Source: Typhlomys cinereus (lineage: Eukaryota > Chordata > Mammalia > Rodentia > Platacanthomyidae). From it: a stretch of DNA of 64,000 bases. Positions 56,533 to 64,000 of the stretch are shown piece by piece (the first letter of the stretch is position 1; each line of letters opens with the position of its first letter). A program made the position numbers and the translations under genes. Below the pieces are notes generated by a model. The model searched no databases, was not told the DNA's origin, and saw only the letters and a program-made list of their open reading frames with translations. The stretch is from assembly GCA_023101885.1 (NCBI GenBank), contig JALPQD010000413.1, forward strand, positions 1,399,650 to 1,463,649, read 5' to 3'.

Positions 56533-57029
56533 AAAGGAGTAGTCATTTTCCTCTACAAGAGAAAAACACTGAGCAAACTGAACTTCCTAAACCGTGTAAA
56601 CTAATGGCTACCTTCAGATCCTTCCATCGCCAGTAACATTCAGAATCTCGTTAGTTTCCTGATTTGAAATGCCCGTCTTCAAGGTGGCTGACAAATGTGA
56701 AGAAATTCAGGTTTTCCTGGTTTTCCTCTGGCATGCCCTATGAACACCAGCGCTTTCCTGGAAATCTCTGTTTGCTTCCATCACTATAAAGAGATTCTTG
56801 AGGCAGGTTAACTTTAAGAAGTCTATTTAGTAGAAAGTATTTTACTCCAATGACATCATCTATTCCTTTTCCAAAGACCGCCTTTAAAACCACAAATTAA
56901 GTTTTTCACTTCCAAATCCATTATATTAATGGCGATCCCCTTGGCTGCTTTCTGAATAGCTGCGGAGCTCCGTGAGAATCAGCTGTGATGTCCTCCATAC
57001 ACAGTTAGACAAGCTGGAGTCATTACTTT
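56533..57029. other. Intergenic sequence upstream of SELENOS
   Basis: AT-rich, no recognised feature; composition changes sharply to CpG-rich at about 57030. Confidence 0.5.
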
Positions 57030-57489
57030 GTTCCCAGGAGACTGTGATTCCAGAGAAAGGAGCTCGGGAGTCCGTGGAGACTTTTGGCCTTACCAGGAGT
57101 GGGTGACTGGTTTTGACCGCTTTGCACAGGCGGACCAAAGAAGTCGTCCAGTTGCCCAATGCATCCGCGGCGAGGCTCGCAAGTGCACTTTGCCCCGGGA
57201 CGGCGCTAGGCTCAGTCACCCGCCCTCTGCGACCAGTAGCGCGCTGGAGTCCGCACCAAGCACATCAGCTCCATCGCGCTTGCGCCGCGTCACCCCTCCG
57301 CCCAGTCTTTCCAACCCCGCCCTCCGCTCACACCCCCGTCTCTGATTGGTCACACGTCGAGGCGGGCCGAACCGCGATAGGCCGAGGCCAAGGTCGCATC
57401 TGGCAGCGACACGTGGACGTAGGGCCTGGCCGGAAGCCCCGGGTGAAGAAGACCCGGATGTCGGCGGCGGCGGCGGCGCGGCTGCAACG
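57030..57489 (+). promoter_or_regulatory. SELENOS: SELENOS CpG-island promoter and 5' UTR
   Basis: Dense CpG from about 57030 to 57750. A reverse CCAAT box (ATTGG, 57345-57349) is followed by TCACACG, which resembles but does not equal the ER-stress element II (ATTGGNCCACG). CACGTG is at 57410-57415. Family knowledge: SELENOS is induced by ER stress through such elements. The 5' UTR contains a (GGC)n run and an upstream ATG at 57458. Confidence 0.7.
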
Positions 57490-57565
57490 ATGGAGCGAGA
57501 AGGCGAGCAGCTGTCCGCGCGGCCGGCGCTGGAGACCGAAGGACTGCGCTTTCTGCACGTCACGG
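57490..57565 (+). CDS. SELENOS: SELENOS coding exon 1
   Basis: ATG in CAACGATGG, 25 codons ([25 protein letters not shown]) plus one base, donor CACGG|GTGGGT. It encodes the short lumen-side N-terminus before the membrane segment. Confidence 0.96.
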
Positions 57566-60500
57566 GTGGGTGGGCGCGGGCCGCCGCCATGTCTGGTGGG
57601 TCGTCCTGCGGGAGGCCGGGCGTTAGCGCCGCCCGCCGGCCGGGGTGGCCGCCCGCGGGACTGCTCTCCCCCGCCCCCGCCCCCTTGGCAGTTTCTGGAG
57701 TCCCGGGTCCCCTGGCCGACCCACACCCCGAGCGCCCCGCGCTGTCACTTCCTGCGTGCTTCTCCAAGCCGAAAGGCCCTTGCACCTCAGTCAGATAAAC
57801 TCTCGTCCTCCAAAATCCATCTGCCCAGCCCTGCACCCCCTGGACCACTCCAGCCTGATTGAGAAGTTTCCGTAAAAGCGATCTCAAAGTTTTGCACTTC
57901 TCTCCTAAGTTTTAAGTGCTTATAAGATCATTTCCCGGGAAGGTTTTGAAGGCTAGAGCTGTGCTTGCTTATCTTAGGAAAGTGCTATTTTCAGTTTCTG
58001 AGAACTGTTTTCTTCTTTTCAGTGGGCTCCCTGCTGGCCAGCTATGGCTGGTACATCCTCTTCAGCTGCATTCTCCTCTACGTGCTCTTTCAGAAGCTGT
58101 CTGTCCGGCTGCGGGCCTGGAGGCAGAGGCAGCTGGACCAAGCCAGCGCTGCTCTAGGTTAGTCTGTTCACAGCAAGTCTGAGATGTTCATTCATTTGGT
58201 TGTGGGAATGTTTATAATTTCTTAAGTGTGGGTTGCATTTACAGTATTTTTTAGAGAGTCAAACGAGCTGGAAACCCTTGCCTGATGATGCATCTATCTT
58301 AGGTGGTTTTTAATTTTAGGGTGGATACAAATGAAAACCCACAACCTCCTTGTATTTGTGATTCTGCATCACTTGCATTGAGGAAGCTCCAGACCCAATG
58401 AGAATGATCAGAACTCATCTCTGGCCTTCATACTTAGCTCCTTTTGATTTTCCACACACCTCATCACTTGATTTCTAATTACAGTTGGGTTTTTCTTTTC
58501 TTTAGAAAAAACCACTCGCTTTGGGGCTGTTAGTAGAATGGTTATCCAATATGCAGGAAGCCATAAACTAGGGCACTGGGGTGCACACTTCTAATCTTAG
58601 CATTCAGGAGTTGGTGGCAGGAAGTTCCAAGGTTCAACATGATCCTTGACTACATGTGAGCTTGAGACCCTCCTGAGGTATATATGAGAGCTGTCCATTG
58701 GCAGCAGCAACATAGCTCTCAAAGGGCAGGCTCTTCCACCACTAGCTGGAATCTATGCTTCTGTGGGTGCATCCAGAAGAAACAGTGTTTCATATAGCAG
58801 CATAATTGAACAAATGTAGGTTGCCTTTCATCTGAGTTACTGTAATACTGAGGGTGGAGAACCTTGTTTTTGCAAGATAGGAATTGAAACTAAACTTAGG
58901 CATCCATTTATATTCTTTTTTTAAAATTTTTTTTATTTATTCAATTGTGCATGTATGCGTGTGCATATGTATGTAGAACCACCATGGACCGCCTCTCCTA
59001 CTCCTTGTTTACTCTGCCCCGGGATTCACAGGCTCTGTCCCTACTAGGACCAGAAACGCAGGCCGCCTCCGCTTTCCTCCTGGCGTCTATACGTGGGGTC
59101 TAGGATCCGAACTCAGGACTTTCCATCTGCAAGGCAGAGGCTTAACCCCTGAGCCACCTCTCCAGCCCCGATTTATATTCTTAATGCTAGTTTCGGGAAG
59201 ACTTTTCTTTTCTCTATTCATCTTTGAAGAATCTATGAATCCCTGGACTAGTTGAGTGGTGAATAAAGGTTCAGAAAGCATCAGCTATGTTTGGGGAAAT
59301 TTTTCTGGTTAACCTAAAAATGGGGTACACATGAGGTGACCATATCATACAGCGGAACTTCATTGTCATCATTGTTGAAGCCACCATCCTAGACCTTCTG
59401 AATTACAATTGCTGGAGGGAGCACAGACATTTCTCATGAATTTCTGGTGAAGTGGAGCTTGTGGCTGATTATATAAGGACAATCTCTCTCCCTCTCAAGC
59501 AATCAAATATGTGCAGAGAGGACAGAAGTACTCTGGTGAAAATAAGGTTTTTTCATCTAACATTTGAACCTCTGTTGTTTATGGACACAAGGAGTTGCTC
59601 TTTCATATTGTACAAAGGATTATCTAAAGTGTTTTTCTGCTATTTTAGAACCTGATGTTGTTGCTAAGCGACAAGAGGCTTTAGCAGCTGCTCGTCTAAA
59701 AATGCAAGAAGAACTAAATACCCAAGTTGAAAAACATAAGGAAAAACTAAGACAGGTATGAATTGGTTTTGCTTCCTAAATTCATCTTCCCTCCCTGTCT
59801 TTCCTCAGTCTTTTCTCTCTCTCTCCTTCCCTCATCTCCTTCCTTTTACTTGTTAAGCAACCACTGTTCCACTGATCTGTACTCTTAGCTTTGAACTAGT
59901 TTTCCTTTGAAAATATAATCTTAGGAATTGCTTGAGGCTTGGTGAGTAGCAGCACATCTATATGTATAACTTGCAAACTTTTAGGATAGCCTGGTGACAC
60001 TAAGCACAGGATGCTGCAGCTAGGAACTGGAGTATGTGTGAGTACACTACTGCAGTTAAAGATGATTGGAACACTTTGGGACAGATAGGGTGGTCGTGTG
60101 TATTTTTGGGGTAGATATCAAGAATCACTTCCACTTAGCACTGTTTAGCATGTTTGTGGAGTTTCCAGCTGTAAGGGAGAAATACTTTTATTTTGTTTCT
60201 GTTACTATTTCCAAGTGTTTATTGTGGTATTGCACAACAAAACTGTGTATATGGGTCTCATGACACTTGATACACAAAAGACATCTGTCTGTCTGCTTCC
60301 AGGGATTACAGGCTACATGCCCAGCTCCACAGTCAACCTCGTTTGGAAAGGGACTGCTGACAAGATTCACTTGTATTGCACATTATCTGGTTTGTCAGTG
60401 GGTACTGCAGTGGGCTGTAGGAACCCCAGGGAAGTCAGCAGAGGGCTTAGTCAATGGCTGTTCTGGTAGCATCAGGGAGCAGGATGTAAAGGGTTGGAAG

Positions 60501-63161
60501 GTTTTTTTTTACAGCATAGAGTTTTATGGGCAGAGAGGTCAGAGATGATGGAAAGGAAGAAGCAAAAATTGCTACATGCTGCTAAGTGGATTGCATTTGT
60601 CCTGATGGGAACAAGATAACACACCAACTTTGACCTGATCTGTGGCATCCAAGAGACACTTTCTACTTGAGTCCAGAAGTTTCTGGAGCCTCTTAAAAAG
60701 AAGCCTCGGCCAGCTCAGAACAGCAGATAATGTGATCATATCATCTCAGTTGTTTCCTGGGGCTTCCAGGGGCTTCCAGATACATGCTCATCCCCTTGAG
60801 TCTGGTCTGCCCAGCTTGGTTGGGACCCAAAAGGAAAGAACAAGACGTACATATCCTCTTACCTATGGTACATCTTCTGCTTAGTCACTAGCCTAGTGTA
60901 CTTTTCAATTAAAAACTTGTGATATGAAAGTCTATGCCATGGGAACTAAGCTTCCATTGTTCCTGCGTCTTCATCCCCCACCCCACCCCACCCCCGCCCA
61001 CATGCCTCATATAGTATTAAACTTTTAAGTATTTTGACAAATATTTTATCCACATATGTTTCTATCAAAACAGAAGCAGAGTATTCCTGTCATTTTGGTT
61101 ACTCGTTAATTGTGTCTGGCTCACAATTCATTCAGACCTCTTGATATAATTTGCTGTATCTATGTGAGGATGGGTTTTGTCTTGCTTGTTCTTTTTCTTG
61201 TGAGGATCTAACACTTGGACATTTGGTACTAGATAGAAGAATGAAGCAGTCTTGTCAAGAGGTCGGCTCGTTGGCCTGCTGTAGTTGCAAGCAGTGAAAG
61301 TTTGTGGTGATAGGTTTAGCAGGGAAAGACGGTAAACATCGTAGGGAAATTTGCTGGTTATGTGCTCTTTCAGACAGCTCATCACTTCCTTGTGTCATCT
61401 TGGTATTATGGAACTAGAATGAGCCATGGTCCGACTAGACTCCTTTGGAAATGTAGCTCAGGGCACCTGGCAGCTATGTCCTGTGCAGTGCTTGGCTGCT
61501 TACAGAGATGCCGCTCTTCGTGGTGGGAAGCAGAAGCAAAGGCTGGGTTCAGGGCATCTGTTCTGAGACCAGGCTCTCAGGCGCTCCTCGTTAGGCATCA
61601 GCTTCTGGCAAATCAGTCTACTCTGTTTCCTTAGTGCTTCACATCCCAGCATACTTGGAAACATAGGCTCCTCTGAACTACGGAGGCCAGGTGATAACCC
61701 CTGTCTAGCCATACCCACTCTTTCCAAGTCAATTCTACAAAAGATCTGAATCCTTGTTCTTTTGATGACAATAAAAGTGAACAAAACAAGGTAAAGTGAC
61801 CTCATGCAGTCAAGTCAGAGGAGCTGACTTTTATTTCTTGAGACAGTGTTTGTACTGTGTAGTCCAGATTGCTCTTGAATGCAGTCTTATATCAGTCTTC
61901 GACTGCTAGAGTTATAGGTGTGTACCACCATGCCCAGCTGTGTACAGCTATATTTATTTGTTTGTTTAGGTTTGTGTGTGTAGAGGTTATTAGCATTGTG
62001 TGTCTGTGGAGGCCCAAGGGTGACATCCAGAACAATCCTAGATTGCTGTGTCTCCTTTTAGCTTTGTTCTTGGGTTTTTCCAAGCTCCACTTTCCAAGGC
62101 TGGTGTCATAGTTAGGCACAGGCGTCAACTTGACAATTGAGGGTTTGAGCTCTGGGCACATTTGTAGAAAATTAATGGTTGAGTTAAGCCCAGAGAAACC
62201 TGCAAGAGATTGTCTGGCTAATGGGGAAGGTCCAGCCCATGGTGGGTGGGACTAGGGCCTGGAATGAAATACTGAGAGCTGATTTTAAGAAAGTTGGCAT
62301 CTTTATGTATACTTGGCCAGATATGCTGGTCTGGCAAGTAAGGATCTTCCCTCTCTCAGCCATTACGTAGAGATGGTGTGGCCAGTTCCCTCAGCCTTGG
62401 TGTTGGTATGAGCTCTCCTGCAAAGTTGGACAAGGAACTGTAACCAGTCTGTCCTAAGAGAATAAACCTCTTGTTTCCTTAAGCTATTAGATGGTCAGTT
62501 ATCAGCAACCATAAAGGCGAACTGCAACAATGTAGTTCAATCTTCATGGATGGGGATCCAGGATCCAAACATAGGTTGATTATTTGCGAAGCAAAGATTT
62601 CTTATTTAACCTCTGAATCATCTTTCCAACCCAACAACTTTTTAAAAATCTATAAAATGAAAGTGAAGTTTTGTTTTGAGAGTTGTTCGAATTAAGAATT
62701 CTCAAATTGGCATCTTTGAGGAAAGTAGGATTTCATGCTTGCTTTTTGTACAACTTGCTTTCTGTGGTTCTTCTTAGCTTGAAGAAGAGAAAAGGAGACA
62801 GAAGATTGAAATGTGGGAAAGCATGCAAGAAGGCAAAAGCTACAGAGGAAATACAAGGAAGCCTCAGGTAAGATCGGCCTGAGTGATTTCTAGTAGGTGA
62901 TGGTTGGTCAAGTGGAAAGCTGGGTTGGTGGCTTTGTTCCCCTCACTTCCCCAATCCCCTGCATGTGGACTGAACACAGAACTTTGTACATGCCAGGCAG
63001 CTGCTCTGTCGCTGAGCTACACCTAGGGCTGGAGTAGACCTTATCAGTTGATTTGTTTTTAAGTCTGTATGTTTTCCAACAGGAAGAGGACGAGCCAGGC
63101 CCTTCAACTTCATCTGTTCTCACAAAACGGAAGTCTGACAAAAAACCCTTGCGGGGCGGTG
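57490..63161 (+). CDS. SELENOS: SELENOS (VIMP), coding exons 1-5; last exon outside the window
   Basis: Selenoprotein S is a single-pass ER-membrane protein that binds Derlins and p97/VCP and takes part in ER-associated degradation and stress responses. Exons 57490-57565, 58023-58157, 59649-59755, 62778-62867 and 63083-63161 give 487 nt, or 162 codons plus one base. The start has good context (A at -3, G at +4). Residues 1-25 include [19 protein letters not shown] membrane segment lies at about 27-49 ([20 protein letters not shown]). Residues 50-125 are a long charged helix or coiled coil with the VCP-interacting-type motif. A Pro/Ser/Lys-rich part follows. Human SELENOS is 189 residues with Sec at 188, so the missing exon should hold about 27 residues, the UGA and the SECIS. 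Confidence 0.96.
57566..58022. other. SELENOS intron 1
   Basis: 457 nt. The first ~180 nt still belong to the CpG island. No repeat seen. Confidence 0.6.
58023..58157 (+). CDS. SELENOS: SELENOS coding exon 2: membrane segment and first part of the helix
   Basis: 135 nt between CTTTTCAG| and |GTTAGT. It encodes residues 26-71: the hydrophobic stretch [20 protein letters not shown], then [20 protein letters not shown]. The last three bases of the exon form the stop of the upstream ORF in the other frame. Confidence 0.97.
   Translation, partial: WAPCWPAMAGTSSSAAFSSTCSFRSCLSGCGPGGRGSWTKPALL
58158..59648. repeat. SELENOS intron 2: B1 remnant and young SINE
   Basis: 58560-58690 is a degenerate plus-strand B1 (ACTTCTAATCTTAGCATTCA). 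The young SINE at 58918-59170 is listed separately. The remainder shows no feature. Confidence 0.6.
58918..59170 (-). repeat. Young tRNA-derived SINE with perfect 12-bp target-site duplication
   Basis: Minus-strand copy of the SINE seen at 24433 and 30958, with reverse-complemented head CCTGAGCCACCTCTCCAGCC and a short TG-rich tail. ATTTATATTCTT occurs at 58906-58917 and 59171-59182. Confidence 0.92.
59649..59755 (+). CDS. SELENOS: SELENOS coding exon 3: VCP-interacting motif and coiled coil
   Basis: 107 nt between TATTTTAG| and |GTATGA, ending in phase 0. It encodes [20 protein letters not shown] and [16 protein letters not shown]. The [13 protein letters not shown] part matches the p97-binding VIM motif known in this protein. 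Confidence 0.97.
59756..61832. other. SELENOS intron 3, first part
   Basis: No clear repeat or gene. A C/A-rich run (CCCCCACCCCACCCCACCCC) is near 60975-60996. Confidence 0.45.
61833..62635 (-). repeat. SELENOS intron 3: B1, and a SINE split by another repeat
   Basis: 61833-61945 is a minus-strand B1 (TCTTGAGACAGTGTTTGTAC). A minus-strand tRNA-derived SINE begins near 61965 and breaks off at about 62103 ('CACTTTCCAAGGCTGG'). Its remaining head region (GGATCCAGGATCCAAACATA, CTCTGAATCATCTTTCCAAC) resumes at about 62525-62635. The ~420 bp between resembles the unclassified repeat at 31277-32340 (ends AATAAACCTCTTGTTTCC). Confidence 0.65.
62778..62867 (+). CDS. SELENOS: SELENOS coding exon 4
   Basis: 90 nt, phase 0 at both ends, between TTCTTAG| and |GTAAGA. 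It encodes [20 protein letters not shown] and [10 protein letters not shown], the end of the charged helix. Confidence 0.97.
62868..63082. other. SELENOS intron 4, short
   Basis: 215 nt with no recognised feature. Confidence 0.55.
63083..63161 (+). CDS. SELENOS: SELENOS coding exon 5
   Basis: 79 nt between TCCAACAG| and |GTAAGC. It encodes [20 protein letters not shown] and KPLRGG plus one base of the next Gly codon. The following exon, carrying the GYNPL-type Gly-rich end and the Sec codon, is not in the window. Confidence 0.96.
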
Positions 63162-64000
63162 GTAAGCACCAAATGATGTGAAACATTTGGGATTTTCAGC
63201 ACATTCAAGATGCTTTTAAATGTAAGATTTCCTAGCTGGATGTGGTCATATACAACTATAATCCAGCACTTGGGAGGCTGAGGCAGAAGGATTGTCAGGA
63301 GTGGAGACCAGTCTAGGATACATAGTGAGACTCTTAAAAAAAAAAAATAAAAACACCTAAGATTTTCTTTTGCAATGCTACAAGTGGAGGCTGATCCTTA
63401 AGCTCAAGACTGTGGAGATCAAGTAAAGGAGCAATTCAGAGTGTAGCTGGAGCCCTTGCTGAGGACCAAGGGTGATTGTGCCTGGATTTCAGTGCTGTCT
63501 GCTGATCTTGCTATTCCCTGTGAGGGTGGAGGTGAGCATATACAACCATGGGTCTTGCTCCTAGCAGGGCCACCTGTTTCCTGTAAGCCTCTTTCTCAAG
63601 AACACCAGGCAGATGTTCACTCAGCCTTTTTCTGTGAGCAGCATGACTGGATACTAGCACCAGAATAGAGTACATTCATTTTGTACTTGAGGAATCTCAC
63701 ATGTGTTTGTGAAGGCAAGAGTCACACAAATGGAGAAGTCAGTAATTTTGTGATTCTGACCAGGAGTTCCAGGTTCCTGCAGTCCTAAACTAGGGTCAAC
63801 TTGACCAGATTGTTTTTTCAGAAAAGCAAGCCAAGATGCAGGAATTTATGGCCTAGAAACTTCCCAGTAAGTAAGGAACAGAACCAGCCCAACTAAGATC
63901 TGACTGGTTCTGTAGGCTGAGCTGGTCAGCCAGGTCCCCAGTTGTTTGTTGACTTTGGGAAGCTGATGTGGACAGGAGAGAGGATACAGGTAGTGCAATT
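63162..64000. repeat. SELENOS intron 5, incomplete, with a B1
   Basis: 63233-63350 is a plus-strand B1 with an A tail (CCAGCACTTGGGAGGCTGAG). The remaining ~650 nt to the window end show no exon or SECIS-like structure that I can recognise. Confidence 0.65.

Larger units (their letters stand above)
57458..58157 (+). other. Candidate overlapping upstream ORF in SELENOS exons 1-2 (80 codons when spliced)
   Basis: An ATG at 57458 lies 32 nt before the SELENOS ATG, in another frame. Within exon 1 it gives 36 codons (start [15 protein letters not shown]). After splicing to exon 2 it continues 44 codons and stops at TAG 58155-58157, the last three bases of exon 2. The start context is weak (C at -3, T at +4), so ribosomes would mostly scan past. 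It is used only if transcription starts upstream of 57458. Confidence 0.4.

Noticed and set aside
57345..57356. Canonical ER-stress response element
   Set aside because: The match to ATTGGNCCACG has an extra base and the CCAAT-N9-CCACG form was not found; it is reported only as an imperfect candidate.
57113..57887. Long open frames on both strands over the SELENOS CpG island (249 codons plus, 223 codons minus)
   Set aside because: They follow from high GC content and few stops. Composition is Arg/Pro/Ala-rich, and they overlap a well-supported exon and its intron. The plus frame is noted only for its 57458 ATG part as a uORF.
63162..64000. Search for the SELENOS last exon, selenocysteine UGA and SECIS
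   Set aside because: No acceptor followed by a Gly-rich frame and no SECIS-like AUGA/AA structure was found before the window ends; the exon must lie further right.
1..64000. CRISPR arrays, operons, bacterial defence systems or phage
   Set aside because: The window is vertebrate nuclear DNA with introns and SINEs; direct repeats present are microsatellites, a minisatellite and dispersed transposons.

Overview
The window is mammalian nuclear DNA from a rodent. It has split genes with GT-AG introns, CpG-island promoters, B1/7SL-type and tRNA-derived SINEs, LINE-like 3' ends, LTRs and many (CA)n/(CT)n runs. Three genes lie on the + strand: the 3' half of PCSK6 (PACE4), a complete SNRPA1 (U2 snRNP A'), and SELENOS (VIMP) up to its penultimate exon. 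To my knowledge these genes are neighbours in the same order and orientation in other mammals (human 15q26.3). The commonest SINE starts like B2 ('GGCTGGAGAGGTGGCTCAG') but has a body I do not know from mouse or rat. This suggests a non-murid rodent, perhaps a dipodid (jerboa-type, 'DIP' SINE); that is inference.

Layout: 1-24215 holds nine PCSK6 exons (340 codons plus stop, all junctions phase-consistent) and the 3' UTR. 24216-36480 is repeat-rich intergenic DNA. 36420-48970 is SNRPA1, with nine coding exons that sum exactly to 255 codons plus stop. 48970-57030 is intergenic and contains a cluster of LTR fragments. 57030-64000 is the SELENOS CpG-island promoter and coding exons 1-5 (162 codons); the last exon, with the expected selenocysteine UGA and SECIS, lies beyond the right edge.

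The genes are not an operon. PCSK6 is a secreted proprotein convertase, SNRPA1 a spliceosomal leucine-rich-repeat protein, and SELENOS an ER-membrane selenoprotein of ER-associated degradation. Each has its own exons and 3' end, and the latter two have visible CpG-island promoters. I found no CRISPR array, prokaryotic system or novel multi-gene system. The observations most worth checking are an 80-codon out-of-frame uORF overlapping the SELENOS start, a ~40-bp tandem duplication just upstream of the SNRPA1 ATG, a recently active SINE family with target-site duplications on four copies, two related 5'-truncated LINE-like insertions in opposite orientation around SNRPA1, nested insertions, and the LTR cluster between SNRPA1 and SELENOS.
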